DNA of 64,000 nucleotides from an uncultured Saprospiraceae bacterium (GCA_938015595.1 CALLPI010000008.1:310001-374000); one strand, 5' to 3'. Shown: positions 35,089 to 45,239, counted from the stretch's first letter. Numbers and translations are program-made. The notes: generated by a model from the sequence alone, not told the origin.

Positions 35089-35868
35089 TTATCGCCCGAA
35101 AGACTCTTTGGCCCTTGCCTTTTCCTCCAGCACCTCCATCGGATAGCGGTCTGCCAATTGGTACCATACCGGCGATTGCCCTGTGGGCGCTTTGCCGTAA
35201 GCTACCAGCCCCAGCCCTTTGGCATACACTTCGCGGCCATGGAGTATTTGCTCAAAAAAACCCCGCTGTGGATGGTCCAATTCCAGGGCTTCCACTGTGC
35301 GAAATACCACCGCAGGGCGGGTTTTGCCGCGGAATACGAAAATAGTATCGCCTGCGAAGCGCCGATTGCGCGTCAGGGTGATGGTTTGACCTTCTTCGTC
35401 TGTCCAGTGTACTTTATAGAGGAATACCCCCAAGGAGTCATGCACCTCAAAGGGGAATACATTGGCGTAATCCACATTCACCAGGATCTGGCGAGATATG
35501 CCGCTAGTGTCCGAGCTATACAGGCGCAGTTCCTCCAGCAGCATACCATTGCTAACCATGCGCTCGCGGGCGCTTTGCAGCGGCTCCAGTTCTTGCTCGT
35601 AGTAGGTAGCGGTCAGGTAGCGCTCGCCTGGCTTAAAAATAGAGCGGTAGTACCAATAAGCCGGCGTGAGGGTGTCGGCGGCACGGTACTCGTACACCAT
35701 GCCATGCACCAGTTGCCGCAGGGGGAGGTAGTAGTCGCGGATATCGCGCGGGGCGTCAGAGTGGCAGGCTGACAACAAAGCGCTGGAAATGAACACAATG
35801 AGCCATCGAAGGGCCGCTTTTGTCAGCCGTTTTGTCAGGTTTTGTCTTTGGTATAAAATGTGCAACAT
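35089..35868 (-). CDS. Hypothetical lipoprotein
   Basis: 259 residues from ATG 35868. The N-terminus ([25 protein letters not shown]) is a lipoprotein signal with lipobox LSAC, about Cys34. The mature part is mostly beta-strand-like: [21 protein letters not shown], then [20 protein letters not shown] and VFRGKTRP. No family recognised. It is divergent from secA, the two 5' regions touching, so its leader overlaps the secA promoter region. Confidence 0.75.
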   Translation of the reverse strand: MLHILYQRQNLTKRLTKAALRWLIVFISSALLSACHSDAPRDIRDYYLPLRQLVHGMVYEYRAADTLTPAYWYYRSIFKPGERYLTATYYEQELEPLQSARERMVSNGMLLEELRLYSSDTSGISRQILVNVDYANVFPFEVHDSLGVFLYKVHWTDEEGQTITLTRNRRFAGDTIFVFRGKTRPAVVFRTVEALELDHPQRGFFEQILHGREVYAKGLGLVAYGKAPTGQSPVWYQLADRYPMEVLEEKARAKESFGR

Positions 35869-35877
35869 AGCCTCTTG

Positions 35878-35912
35878 TTTGCTCTGTGCGCGCTGCAAAT
35901 GTATTATCTTTG
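35878..35912 (+). promoter_or_regulatory. Candidate secA promoter
   Basis: TTTG (35878-35881) and TATCTTTG (35905-35912), 23 bases apart, slightly longer than the usual 19-21. It predicts a ~35-base leader before the secA ATG at 35953 and argues against the upstream in-frame start at 35860. Confidence 0.45.
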
Positions 35913-35952
35913 CAGCCCTGATTCGATACCATCGCTCAAATTAAGATACTAC

Positions 35953-38900
35953 ATGTTCGGTTTTATTGGAAAATCCCTTAAGAAAGTCTTCGGCACCAAA
36001 CACGAGCGCGACGTAGCCGCCTACGTTCCTGTGCTGGAGCAAATTCACAAAGCTACCGAAGCGCTCTTGCCCCTCAGCCACGACGAACTGCGTCACAAAA
36101 CTATCGAGTTTCGCGCCCGTATTGCCGAGTATCTCTCCGAAATTAACGAAGAAATACGCACCATTCGTCAGCAAGCTATCGAAGTAGAAGACATCAATCA
36201 AAAGGAGGCTTTATTCGAGGAACTGGACAAACTGGAAAAAGAACATGACCAAGCATTGGAGGAAGTCCTAAAAGAAATCCTACCCGAGGCTTTTGCCGTA
36301 GTAAAAGAAACCGCCCGTCGCTTCACAGAAAATGAAACCCTTGAAGTTGCCGCTACCGAGCACGACATCCAACTGGCCGCAGCCAAGCCCTACGTCCGAA
36401 TCCAGGGCGATAAAGCCATCTGGAAAAACCAATGGACAGCCGCTGGTGGAGACATTACCTGGAATATGGTGCACTACGATGTACAACTCATCGGCGGTAT
36501 GGTGCTCCACGACGGTAAAATTGCCGAAATGGCCACTGGCGAAGGTAAAACTCTTGTAGCCACCCTGCCAGCCTATCTCAACGGCCTCAGCGGCAAAGGC
36601 GTACACGTGGTGACCGTCAACGACTACCTGGCTCGCCGCGACTCAGAGTGGGTCGGCCCCATTTTTGAGTTCCTCTTTCTCACCATTGACTGCATTGACA
36701 AGCACCGCCCCCACTCTGCCGAGCGCCGCCGCGCTTATGAATGCGACATTACCTACGGCACCAACAACGAGTTCGGCTTTGACTACCTGCGCGACAATAT
36801 GGTCTTCTCACCCGAAGAAATGGTGCAGCGCAAACACCACTTTGCCATGGTGGACGAAGTGGACTCCGTACTCATTGACGACGCCCGTACCCCACTTATC
36901 ATCTCCGGCCCCGTAGCTCAGGCTGCCGAAGATGAAGAATATGTCATGCTCAAACCCCACGTAGAACGTCTGCTAGAAGCCCAGCGCCGCCAGGCCACTC
37001 AGTACCTGGCTGAAGCTCGTCGCCTATTTGAAAAAGGCGAAACTGGCTACCAGGAAGGCGAAGCCGGCATGGCCGTACTGCGCGTGCACCGAGCCCTGCC
37101 CAAGTATCGCCCTCTCATAAAGTTTTTGAGCGAGGAAGGCGTTAAGGTCATGCTCCAGAAAGCGGAAAACTACTACATGCAAGAGCAGAACAAAAACATG
37201 CACCTGGTGGATGAACCCCTGTTCTTCGTCATTGATGAGAAGAACCGCAGCGTCGAACTCACCGAGCGCGGCACAGAGTTTCTTTCTAAAGGCCAGCAAG
37301 ACCCCACCTTCTTCATAATGCCCGACGTAGCCTCCCGCATTGCCGAAATCAACGCCGACGAAACCCTCGACAAAGCCCAGAAGGAAGACGCCAAGAATAA
37401 GCTCGCCCAGGATTTTGCCGTCAAGTCCAAGCGCTTGCACGCCATATATCAGTTGCTCAAAGCCTATACCCTCTTTGAGCGCGATGAAGAGTACGTGGTC
37501 ATGGATGGCCAGGTCAAAATCGTGGACGAACAGACCGGCCGCATGATGGAAGGACGCCGCTACTCTGACGGGCTCCACCAGGCACTCGAAGCTAAAGAAA
37601 ACGTGAAGGTGGGCGAAGTAACTCAAACCTATGCCACCATCACCCTACAGAACTACTTCCGCATGTACCACAAACTGGCTGGTATGACTGGCACCGCTGA
37701 AACCGAAGCGGGCGAACTATGGGATATATACAAGCTCGACGTCGTAGTCATCCCCACTCACCGCCCTGTCATTCGTGAAGACCGCCACGACCTCGTCTAT
37801 AAAACTGAGCGGGAAAAGTTCAACGCCGTCATTGAGGAAATTGCTCTACTTAGCAAAGCCGGGCGCCCCGTGTTGGTAGGCACTACTTCGGTAGAAACCT
37901 CTGAAAAACTCAGCCGCCTGCTTACTATGCGCAAAATAGAGCACAACGTGCTCAATGCCAAGCAGCACCAGCGCGAAGCCGAAATCGTGGCCAAAGCCGG
38001 GCGCCAGGATGCCAACGGCCACGGTATAGTAACTATTGCCACCAACATGGCTGGTCGGGGTACCGATATCAAGCTCGCGCCCGAGACGCTCTTCGACGTG
38101 CAGGCTGTCCCTGACCGTTCAGCTAAAGGTGGCTACCGCTACATCCTCACCCAGCATGGTACGGGTAAAGTCATAGAGATGGACCTCAACCACGAGCTTG
38201 CCCCGGCCTTTCAACTCAAACCTGATGCTACCTTGGTGGGCGGCCTGGCCATTGTGGGCACAGAACGCCACGAGTCCCGTCGCGTGGACCGCCAGCTACG
38301 CGGGCGTGCTGGCCGCCAGGGCGACCCCGGCACCTCCCAGTTTTATATCTCGCTGGAAGACAATCTTATGCGCCTGTTCCAGTCGGAGCGCATCGCCGGG
38401 CTCATGGACCGCCTCGGCATCAAGGAGGGCGAGGTCATCCAGCACAGCATGGTTACCCGCACCATCGAGAACGTGCAGCGCAAGGTAGAAGAAAACAACT
38501 TCGGCATCCGCAAGCGCCTGCTCGAATATGACGATGTGATGAACATCCAGCGCGAGGCCATCTACAAAAAGCGCAAAAATGCCCTGTACGGCGAGCGCCT
38601 CGCCGTGGACCTCAACAGTCTCTTCCTTTTCAACATCGAGAATGTGACCAGCCGCCACAAGAGCATGGGTACGTACGAGGAGTTCCTCCAGGATATGCTC
38701 AACGTGTTGGGCTTCGAGCCACAGGTAGATGCGCTGGAGTTCAAAGCAGCCTCGCTCGATGACTTGATTGAGAAGGTGGAAAGTCAGTTTCACGATTTTT
38801 ATGAGCGCAAATGCCATCAGATAGCCGAGATGCTCATGCCGGCTATCAAAGACATCTACCAAAACCAAAGCCACCAGTACAAAGGCATACAGTACCTGTA

Positions 38901-39441
38901 CTCCGATGGCAGTCTGCACCCCATCTACGTGCGCAGCGAAGTGGAAAAGGCTATACAGACCAAAGGCAAATCCATTAAAAGCGATATCGAACAGGCTGTA
39001 ACTTTGGCCATTATTGACGAAAAGTGGAAAGAACATCTGCGCGAAATGGATGATCTTAAGGAAGCCGTGCAAGCTGCTTCCTTCGAGCAAAAAGACCCGC
39101 TGGTAGTGTACAAAAAAGCTGCCTATGAGCAGTTTGAGCAGTTTGTTACTGAAGTCAACGAAGCCGTATCGGCCTACCTGACCAAAGGTACGCTCTTACT
39201 GCCTAACGCCCAGCCGCCTCAGCCTGCCCGCCGCCAGCGCTTCGACACTGGTCGGGTGAGCGCTGGCAGGGGAGGCAATGCCCGCGCCGCTGCCGCTGCC
39301 GCCGCCCGTGCTGCCGCAGAGGGTGTTTCGCAAACCCAGGCTAAGCCTGAGACCGTCAAGCGCGCTGAGAAAAAAATAGGCCGAAACGACCCCTGCTTCT
39401 GCGGCAGCGGTAAAAAATACAAGCACTGCCACGGCAAATAG
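35953..39441 (+). CDS. secA: Preprotein translocase ATPase SecA
   Basis: Motor of Sec secretion, 1162 residues from ATG 35953. Walker [10 protein letters not shown] (about 193), DEAD-type [17 protein letters not shown] (about 301), [24 protein letters not shown] and the helicase motif [14 protein letters not shown] are intact. It is much longer than enterobacterial SecA because of the acidic insert [24 protein letters not shown] and other insertions seen in Bacteroidota. A run of alanines (about 1110-1125) links to the C-terminal zinc-binding [14 protein letters not shown] for SecB/ribosome contact. Confidence 0.98.
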   Translation: MFGFIGKSLKKVFGTKHERDVAAYVPVLEQIHKATEALLPLSHDELRHKTIEFRARIAEYLSEINEEIRTIRQQAIEVEDINQKEALFEELDKLEKEHDQALEEVLKEILPEAFAVVKETARRFTENETLEVAATEHDIQLAAAKPYVRIQGDKAIWKNQWTAAGGDITWNMVHYDVQLIGGMVLHDGKIAEMATGEGKTLVATLPAYLNGLSGKGVHVVTVNDYLARRDSEWVGPIFEFLFLTIDCIDKHRPHSAERRRAYECDITYGTNNEFGFDYLRDNMVFSPEEMVQRKHHFAMVDEVDSVLIDDARTPLIISGPVAQAAEDEEYVMLKPHVERLLEAQRRQATQYLAEARRLFEKGETGYQEGEAGMAVLRVHRALPKYRPLIKFLSEEGVKVMLQKAENYYMQEQNKNMHLVDEPLFFVIDEKNRSVELTERGTEFLSKGQQDPTFFIMPDVASRIAEINADETLDKAQKEDAKNKLAQDFAVKSKRLHAIYQLLKAYTLFERDEEYVVMDGQVKIVDEQTGRMMEGRRYSDGLHQALEAKENVKVGEVTQTYATITLQNYFRMYHKLAGMTGTAETEAGELWDIYKLDVVVIPTHRPVIREDRHDLVYKTEREKFNAVIEEIALLSKAGRPVLVGTTSVETSEKLSRLLTMRKIEHNVLNAKQHQREAEIVAKAGRQDANGHGIVTIATNMAGRGTDIKLAPETLFDVQAVPDRSAKGGYRYILTQHGTGKVIEMDLNHELAPAFQLKPDATLVGGLAIVGTERHESRRVDRQLRGRAGRQGDPGTSQFYISLEDNLMRLFQSERIAGLMDRLGIKEGEVIQHSMVTRTIENVQRKVEENNFGIRKRLLEYDDVMNIQREAIYKKRKNALYGERLAVDLNSLFLFNIENVTSRHKSMGTYEEFLQDMLNVLGFEPQVDALEFKAASLDDLIEKVESQFHDFYERKCHQIAEMLMPAIKDIYQNQSHQYKGIQYLYSDGSLHPIYVRSEVEKAIQTKGKSIKSDIEQAVTLAIIDEKWKEHLREMDDLKEAVQAASFEQKDPLVVYKKAAYEQFEQFVTEVNEAVSAYLTKGTLLLPNAQPPQPARRQRFDTGRVSAGRGGNARAAAAAAARAAAEGVSQTQAKPETVKRAEKKIGRNDPCFCGSGKKYKHCHGK

Positions 39442-39466
39442 CTTCAGGCCGTACGACAAACCTTTT

Positions 39467-39511
39467 CCCGTCGGGTAAGAAAGCGAACAGCTTGCGCTTT
39501 TACCCGATGGG
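39467..39511 (+). terminator. Stem-loop after secA
   Basis: CCCGTCGGGTAA (39467-39478) pairs with TTACCCGATGGG, one G-U pair, and the inner AAGCG/CGCTT extends the stem. It starts 26 bases beyond the secA stop. It lacks a T run, so termination is likely but not certain. Confidence 0.55.
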
Positions 39512-39540
39512 CGTGCTAGCTACCTATTCGTAACAAAATA

Positions 39541-39571
39541 TTTGGGAAACGCGCTTGTATATTTATTTTTG
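39541..39571 (+). promoter_or_regulatory. Bacteroidota-type promoter for deoC
   Basis: TTTG (39541-39544), exactly 19 bases, TATTTTTG (39564-39571): a full consensus match. It predicts a leader of about 78 bases before the deoC ATG. Confidence 0.65.
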
Positions 39572-39655
39572 CCCTAACTTGCGCCCAATTTTTGAAAACA
39601 CTGCATCACCGTGAGCATATTTACCCGAGAGGGCAAGTAATAATATTGTATTCGC

Positions 39656-40291
39656 ATGAACATATCGCCTTACATTGACTTCACCCTGCTCAAAGCCGAC
39701 GCTACCCCTGATGACATTCGGAAACTGTGCGAACTGGCTGCTAAATACCAATTTGCAAGCGTATGCGTGCCGCCTTTTTATGTTAAGCAAGCTGCCGAGC
39801 AATTGGCCGATACCAAAGTCAAAATTGCTACCGTAGTAGGCTTTCCCATGGGGTATGCTGCCACCCCTGCCAAGGTAGAAGAAATTAAAAAAGCGCTGGA
39901 CGACGGCGCTGACGAAGTGGACGCCGTGATCAACCTTTGTGCCGTAAAAAGTGGCAACTGGAACTACGTGCGCAATGATATGGACAGCATGACCACCGCA
40001 GTGCATCTCAAGGGGAAGGTAATCAAAATCATCATTGAAACCGGTCTGTTGTCTGAAGCCGAAATCAAAAAACTCTGCGAACTGGCTCTGGACATCAACC
40101 CCAACTTCGTCAAAACCTCTACAGGCTTCAACGGTGAAGGCGCTACCGCGCAGGGCGTGCAACTGCTGTACAAACTCCTTGCTGGTAAAATTCGCATCAA
40201 AGCCTCCGGCGGCATACGCACCCCCGAAGACGCTGCCCGCCTCATTGAGGCCGGTGCCGCGCGTATCGGTACGTCTTCCCTATTGGTTTAA
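39656..40291 (+). CDS. deoC: Deoxyribose-phosphate aldolase
   Basis: Class I aldolase splitting 2-deoxyribose-5-phosphate into glyceraldehyde-3-phosphate and acetaldehyde, 211 residues. The TIM-barrel motifs include YIDFTLLKADAT, ASVCVPPFYVKQA, the Schiff-base lysine in FVKTSTGFN and the second lysine in IRIKASGGIRTPEDA. Slightly shorter than average because the C-terminus stops at GTSSLLV. Expressed alone from the promoter at 39541; convergent with the DUF4097-like operon. Confidence 0.95.
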   Translation: MNISPYIDFTLLKADATPDDIRKLCELAAKYQFASVCVPPFYVKQAAEQLADTKVKIATVVGFPMGYAATPAKVEEIKKALDDGADEVDAVINLCAVKSGNWNYVRNDMDSMTTAVHLKGKVIKIIIETGLLSEAEIKKLCELALDINPNFVKTSTGFNGEGATAQGVQLLYKLLAGKIRIKASGGIRTPEDAARLIEAGAARIGTSSLLV

Positions 40292-40331
40292 GTGTGCGCG
40301 CTCCTTGTGCACGGCCAAGCCGCTCATTGGC

Positions 40332-41474
40332 TCACTCTTGCCGCAATTTGAGATTACCATAGCTCAACTGCGCCTTGATCAACCCCTTGCTCGATGATGT
40401 GCCGATGTGCCCGCGCACCTCTTTGCTTTGGCTTTGCTCTTTTTCGTAAGAAACAGTCATGTTAGTAGGGTAGCCAATGCCAGCGTAGCTTCCGGTAGCT
40501 TCTACGCGGGCATCGGCTCCGGGTTCGAGGTTGAGTTTGAAGTCGGAGTATTTACCCACCAGGTTGACCTGACTGAAGGATCGAGCCACCTTCTGTATCA
40601 CTAGGCTGCTGTAGGCCATGGTCAGGTCAATGGCTTGGTGGAGGTGCTCGAGCTTGAGGTTGGAGTAGCGCGTATTCATATACACCGCCGAAGCAGAGCG
40701 GATGTCGAAGTTGTCGTAGTTGCCTGTATTGCGAAGTTCCTGCACGGCAGCCAGCTTATACTCGTCGTATTTGGAGGTAGTGCGCATGGTGCCAGCGCGT
40801 TCAATATTGATCTTGGAGTACTTGGTGGCGAGATCGGCGTCTTTGAGTTCTGTGCAAGAGAAGTTTCCGTAAGCTATGGCGCCTTGTAGGTAGCCAGCCT
40901 TGGTCAGGGTCCCGTTGCCGTAGGCTAGGTCTACAGTGGCGTGTTCGCCCACGCCATCGGCTTTGAAATTGCCGTATTTGATATTGATGAGCGCCCGGTT
41001 TTTCAGTTCGGCCACAAAGGCGTCACCGTAGCGATGATAGAGGTCTAGGTTGCAAGAAGGCGGCATGAATACCAGGTAGTTGATCTTGTAGTCGCTTGGA
41101 GTATTGCCCCAGCTCCACCACCAGGTGCGCTTGGTGGGCTCGATGATGGTCTCAACTTTGACCAGGCTGGTTGTATTAGCAAATTGAATGCTTATGCGGT
41201 CGAATATTTCCTGGGCCTGGGCCTCGGAATTGGCATTTACGATAATGGCAACTTCTACCTTTACACGGGGCTTGTCCCAGGTTTTGACTTCTACCTTGCC
41301 GTATTTGTTGCTGAGGTGTATATTGCCGTTGGCGGTGATGTCATACTCCTTTTTGATGGTTTTGGTAAACTCGCGCGCTTCGTTCATAAGGGGGGCGGCG
41401 CAAGCGCCAACGCATGGCGCTACCCTTAGCAAGGCTATGCCCAGTAGGGCTACTGCATTACATGCCAATTTCAT
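40332..41474 (-). CDS. DUF4097-like beta-repeat exported protein
   Basis: 380 residues with a signal peptide (LACNAVALLGIALLRVAP region). After EFTKTIKKEYDITANGNIHLSNKYGKVEVKTWD come many short beta-strand repeats built on KYG, AYGN, KYSK and RYSN motifs, the pattern of DUF4097/adhesin-like beta-helices. It overlaps the anti-sigma gene by 17 bases and is the third gene of a sigma / anti-sigma / effector operon. Probably envelope located; function unknown. Confidence 0.75.
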   Translation of the reverse strand: MKLACNAVALLGIALLRVAPCVGACAAPLMNEAREFTKTIKKEYDITANGNIHLSNKYGKVEVKTWDKPRVKVEVAIIVNANSEAQAQEIFDRISIQFANTTSLVKVETIIEPTKRTWWWSWGNTPSDYKINYLVFMPPSCNLDLYHRYGDAFVAELKNRALINIKYGNFKADGVGEHATVDLAYGNGTLTKAGYLQGAIAYGNFSCTELKDADLATKYSKINIERAGTMRTTSKYDEYKLAAVQELRNTGNYDNFDIRSASAVYMNTRYSNLKLEHLHQAIDLTMAYSSLVIQKVARSFSQVNLVGKYSDFKLNLEPGADARVEATGSYAGIGYPTNMTVSYEKEQSQSKEVRGHIGTSSSKGLIKAQLSYGNLKLRQE

Positions 41475-42030
41475 TTTGCTGTGTTTTTGCCTGGTTGAGA
41501 TGATGGGCTTGAATGCTGTTGAGCACCTTTTCGAGGATGGCTACTTTGTTGCGGTAGCTTCGAATGAGGTCGGCTACAATTTGCTCTTCGGCGCCAGTGG
41601 GGGCGGAGGCGAGTTCGCGGCGGAGCTCTGCCATAATGGCGTCCACTTGTGCTAAGTCTTCGATCACGGCTTGACTTTCGCTCTGCCAGGTGGCCAATTG
41701 GTGGAGTTTGTCTTGTATTTGAGTATTGTAGTATTGTTCGGCATCGCGAAAGTCAGGATTTACCCGCTCAATATAGGTCATAGCATTGGCGGGTTGGTCA
41801 GCCAAGGAAAGGCTAGCGATAAAGCCTATGATAAATAAGGCGGCTATGCCTGCCGCCAAGCGGAGCTTAGGTAAGAGCCGCAGGTGCACTGCTTGGCTGG
41901 GCACTGCTGCTGTGACGCTATCTTTTTCCAAATGGCGCTCAATGGCGGCCCACAGGTGCAGTGGGGGTTGGGCAGTGTCCAAATCTTCGCGGTGTTGGGT
42001 GATGAAGTTTTCCAGATGATCGCGTTCCAT
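41458..42030 (-). CDS. Putative anti-sigma factor
   Basis: 190 residues with a cytoplasmic N-terminal helix region (ERDHLENFITQHREDLDTAQPP.LWAAIERHLE), one membrane span (about residues 57-77, LRLAAGIAALFIIGFIASLSL) and a helical periplasmic domain. It lacks the ZAS zinc motif. Assignment rests on layout and position: it starts three bases after the ECF sigma stop. The C-terminal helices (YYNTQIQDKLHQLATWQSE) may form a coiled coil that senses envelope stress. Confidence 0.7.
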   Translation of the reverse strand: MERDHLENFITQHREDLDTAQPPLHLWAAIERHLEKDSVTAAVPSQAVHLRLLPKLRLAAGIAALFIIGFIASLSLADQPANAMTYIERVNPDFRDAEQYYNTQIQDKLHQLATWQSESQAVIEDLAQVDAIMAELRRELASAPTGAEEQIVADLIRSYRNKVAILEKVLNSIQAHHLNQAKTQQNEIGM

Positions 42031-42033
42031 GAG

Positions 42034-42591
42034 TTAGTTTATTTGCTGCTTGCACAATATTTCTCTGAGTTTGGCCTTAGCGCGGCTGTACTGCGATTTG
42101 GAGGTAGCCTCAGAAATTTGTAGGATTTCGGCAATCTCCTCGTGGTCGTAGCCCTCCAGCAAGTACAGCGAAAACACTACCCGGTAGCCATCGGGCAGCA
42201 TCATGATGGCTCGGTTGATGCTTTCTGCGCTGTAGCGCCCTTCGTAGGGTTCGGCGGCAGGATCATCCTGGATTTGAGCGGTGCTTCGTTCATCGAGGAC
42301 TTCCCAGTCTGGGCGCTTCTTTTTCAAAAAGTTGATGCAGTGGTTTACTACGATGCGCTTAATCCAGGCGCCGATGGTAGATTCGTATCGGAACCCATCC
42401 ATTTTGGTGAACACATCCAAGAAGGCGTTCTGCAACACGTCTTCAGCATCCAGGGAGTCGCGTACCATGCGAAGGGCTACATTGTACATCCCTTTGGCGT
42501 ACAAATTGTAGAGGTTGAACTGCGCCGACCGGCTGCCGGCTTTGCATTGCTCAATAAGGTCTCGATGGGCATGGGCATTTTCCAACTCCAT
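42034..42591 (-). CDS. ECF sigma factor
   Basis: 185 residues from ATG 42591 (an in-frame ATG also lies at 42621, and the frame extends to 42666). Region 2 shows MYNVALRMVRDSLDAEDVLQNAFLDVFTKM; region 4 MLPDGYRVVFSLYLLEGYDHEEIAEILQISEATSKSQYSRAKAKLRE. The LLEGYDHEEIAE sequence is typical of Bacteroidota RpoE-type factors. Forms an operon with the next two genes; no FecR/TonB receptor, so it is more likely an envelope-response factor than an iron-uptake one. Confidence 0.93.
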   Translation of the reverse strand: MELENAHAHRDLIEQCKAGSRSAQFNLYNLYAKGMYNVALRMVRDSLDAEDVLQNAFLDVFTKMDGFRYESTIGAWIKRIVVNHCINFLKKKRPDWEVLDERSTAQIQDDPAAEPYEGRYSAESINRAIMMLPDGYRVVFSLYLLEGYDHEEIAEILQISEATSKSQYSRAKAKLREILCKQQIN

Positions 42592-42805
42592 GACAGTTTT
42601 GGTGGTGGCTCCAGGATGCATGGTATTTGCCAGCCATGCACAGCGATGATGCTCCGGCGTGATCAACCATCATTTGCCCAGAAGGACAATAAAGGTGCAA
42701 AAGGGTTGCATCAATTGTTCAAAAAACTCAAGCGCCCGCCATCCGGTCTTCGCAGCAGAGGAAGCGGAGGGCAAAGAGAGCCTCAGAAAAAACCTACTGC
42801 CTGCG

Positions 42806-43534
42806 CTAAAAAATTTGCTCCATTAATTCCTGAAAGCTCTCGGCCTCAAGAAAGAGTTGGTCGCGATAGGTATTGGCCTGAAACTGGAGTTGCCAGGGCT
42901 GGTCATTGCGCAGGATGAGTTGGATGAGAATGTTGCCGAAGCGCTGGCGTATTTTGCCTGGCTCGCCAAACTCCGGCTTGGGTTTCAGGTAGTGCCGCTC
43001 TATGGTTTCTACCCATTGGTGGCGGGTATAGATGCGTCTGTCAGATACTTGCGTGCGGTAGCTGTGACTGAGCACGCGCTCTTTGAGCAGATCGAAGAAG
43101 CGAATGGCCTCCTGACGATTATAGTTGGTTTTGTGCCAGTGCACCACAAAGCCTTTGGAGGAGGGTGTATGCAGGAAGTCCAGGGCTTCGTCTACCTCAT
43201 GAGGGAGCGCCTCGTAGAGTGCGTATTGCTGACCCACCCACTGGCAAAGTTGGCGGCATACCACCGTATGCTGCCACTGCTGCAGGGCTTGTTTTTCGGT
43301 GCTGCTACGCTCAATCAGCTCGTGTATGTACGGCTGGGTGGGGCCGCTGCGTTCAGCCTGCCGAAAAAACGACTGTAAATGCTTCCAAAGGCTGGGCATA
43401 GGCAACGCAATGTGATGGTAAAACTCAGTACAATAGCTACCGGCAGTTGATTCACTTGATAATATCGAATAAACAAATTGCAAGAGCAGAGGTTCTCGCC
43501 TTTTGCAATCTGTGCCTTCATTCTGAGAGGCCAT
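42806..43534 (-). CDS. Hypothetical protein
   Basis: 242 residues from ATG 43534 (frame open to 43591). No signal or membrane span. It is rich in aromatic and charged residues: KGFVVHWHKTNYNRQEAIRFFDLL, RIYTRHQWVETIERHYLKPKPEFGEPGKIRQRFGNIL, LQFQANTYRDQLFLEAESFQEL. The regular helix pattern and normal codon use suggest a real cytoplasmic protein. No family recognised; probably lineage restricted. Confidence 0.6.
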   Translation of the reverse strand: MASQNEGTDCKRREPLLLQFVYSILSSESTAGSYCTEFYHHIALPMPSLWKHLQSFFRQAERSGPTQPYIHELIERSSTEKQALQQWQHTVVCRQLCQWVGQQYALYEALPHEVDEALDFLHTPSSKGFVVHWHKTNYNRQEAIRFFDLLKERVLSHSYRTQVSDRRIYTRHQWVETIERHYLKPKPEFGEPGKIRQRFGNILIQLILRNDQPWQLQFQANTYRDQLFLEAESFQELMEQIF

Positions 43535-43806
43535 GTATGCGCCGGTTTTGTGAGGCAAACATGTAGAGGCTATCTCAACGCCGGTTTGCACAAATCAAAT
43601 GGAGTGCGCGGAGGCTGCCAGCTAGCTGCCTTGAATGCCGAGGCTGTGCTTAACGCCCACTGAACAACTCCCTCCTTCAACTGTTTACGGTAATTGCTTT
43701 GTAAAATGCGTAAAAGTAAACTTCCCCAGCCAGGTGCCAAACCTTTTTGCACCTTGACTGTTGGGATGTTGTGCTTTAGGTAAGCGTACCGAAAGATATA
43801 CGAAAC

Positions 43807-44718
43807 GTGGCGGTTTATTCAATTAATGATCTGGAAAAGTTGTCGGGCATTAAGGCTCATACACTCCGTATATGGGAGCAGCGCTACGGCCTTATCGTAC
43901 CTAAGCGCACCCCTACTAACATTCGTTACTATGATGACGATGATCTCAAGTTTGTGTTAAATGTAGCGCTGTTGAACCGAAATGGCTATCGCATCTCCAA
44001 GATCGCCCAAATGAGCAAACCGGAAATCGCCGAAAAAGTAGCGGCAGTGTCTGACCTGAGTTTTGAGGGAGACGCCCAGTTAGATGCTCTGGCTCTGGCT
44101 ATGATCGAGATGGATGAGTACAAGTTCGAGCGCATTCTCTCTGCCAATATCCACCAGGTAGGCTTTGAGCGCACCATGCTGGAGGTAGTATATCCTTTTC
44201 TCGAAAAACTCAGCCTGCTGTGGCTCACTGGCTCCATCAACCCCGTACAGGAAAACTTCATCAGCAACCTCATCCGCCAAAAACTCATTGCTGCCATTGA
44301 CAAGCTACCCTTGCCCACTGGTTCGCAAGTTAAGAAGTTTGTCCTGTTTTTGCCCGAAGGCGAGCGTCAAGAACTATCCTTGTTGTTTATGCACTACCTG
44401 GTGAAGAACCGAAAGCACCACGTGGTTTATCTGGGGCAAGACATCTCGCCTGCTGACCTGCACGACGCTGAGCGCATCGCCAAACCAGACTATGTGTTCA
44501 CCATGATCACTGAAAGTTTTGGCCAGGAGCCGGCCCAGCGCTATGTGAATAAGTTGTGCAATATCTTCCCTAACGCCCGTGTACTGCTCACTGGCTACCA
44601 GGTAATGGCGCAGAGTGTGCATCCACCGGCCAATGCTATCATCCTTCAGAGTCTGGATCAAACTCTCTATTTCCTGGAAACTCTGCACCGCACAGAGCAA
44701 CTCAATCCTGCTCCGTGA
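43807..44718 (+). CDS. MerR regulator with degenerate B12-binding domain
   Basis: 303 residues, GTG start. The N-terminal MerR helix-turn-helix reads YSINDLEKLSGIKAHTLRIWEQRYGLIVPKRTPTNIRYYDDDDL. The C-terminal half resembles the CarH/LitR cobalamin-binding module (LPEGERQELSLLF, VVYLGQDISPADL). In B12 domains the axial-ligand motif is (D/E)xHxxG; here the His position is Gln188 and the Gly is Ser, so cobalamin coordination looks lost. Neighbours are a hypothetical gene (divergent) and OsmC, with no photolyase or carotenoid genes. Confidence 0.85.
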   Translation: MAVYSINDLEKLSGIKAHTLRIWEQRYGLIVPKRTPTNIRYYDDDDLKFVLNVALLNRNGYRISKIAQMSKPEIAEKVAAVSDLSFEGDAQLDALALAMIEMDEYKFERILSANIHQVGFERTMLEVVYPFLEKLSLLWLTGSINPVQENFISNLIRQKLIAAIDKLPLPTGSQVKKFVLFLPEGERQELSLLFMHYLVKNRKHHVVYLGQDISPADLHDAERIAKPDYVFTMITESFGQEPAQRYVNKLCNIFPNARVLLTGYQVMAQSVHPPANAIILQSLDQTLYFLETLHRTEQLNPAP

Positions 44719-44792
44719 TTTCCGAGCTGTTTTTTTCGTCATTTGCTTTCTGGCTGGCGCCAATCTAACCCCTGCATAGAGGCAAAATGACC

Positions 44793-44800
44793 TACCTTTG
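44793..44800 (+). promoter_or_regulatory. -7 box of the osmC-like gene
   Basis: TACCTTTG matches TAnnTTTG and lies 17 bases before ATG 44817. It would place the transcript start near 44807, which rules out the upstream in-frame start at 44787. No good -33 element is seen. Confidence 0.4.
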
Positions 44801-44816
44801 CTGTAAAACAACTGAC

Positions 44817-45239
44817 ATGACCACTCAAGTGCATTTGTGTCGTGTGGATGGCGACTATCACATCCAGGCTGCAAATGAAGACGGCAATATTGTAGAAACC
44901 GACGCTTCTGCCGATATCGGCGGCACGGGCAAAGGCATGCGCCCCATGCAGATGTTGCTTTCTGCTCTGGGCGCCTGCACGGCCATTGATGTAATATTGG
45001 TTTTAAAAAAGAAGCGCCAGAACCTGCGCGACATCCGCATCCGCGTGGCTGGTGAGCGGGAAGACAACGCCACTCCTGCCATTTTTCATAGTATTCACCT
45101 TCATTTTGATCTATACGGCGAGTTGGATCCTGACAAAGCCGAGTATGCCATTCGCCTGTCGCAGGAAAAATATTGCTCGGTTACACACATGATCAACAAG
45201 GTAGCCAACATCACTTGGAGCTTCGAAGTACATCCATAA
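44817..45239 (+). CDS. OsmC family peroxidase-like protein
   Basis: 140 residues. OsmC/Ohr fold, thiol-dependent reduction of organic hydroperoxides. Both redox cysteines are present, in SALGACTAIDV and EKYCSVTHM. The N-terminal strand region is VDGDYHIQAANEDGNIVETDAS and the helix GMRPMQMLLSALG is standard. It precedes kdsB by 24 bases on the same strand, possibly one transcript. Confidence 0.9.
   Translation: MTTQVHLCRVDGDYHIQAANEDGNIVETDASADIGGTGKGMRPMQMLLSALGACTAIDVILVLKKKRQNLRDIRIRVAGEREDNATPAIFHSIHLHFDLYGELDPDKAEYAIRLSQEKYCSVTHMINKVANITWSFEVHP

Noticed and set aside
35860-35952. N-terminal extension of SecA
   Set aside because: It would run through the predicted promoter and the divergent lipoprotein start; SecA begins at [13 protein letters not shown].
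38296-39090. 264-residue minus-strand frame
   Set aside because: Lies wholly within secA and has no family signature.
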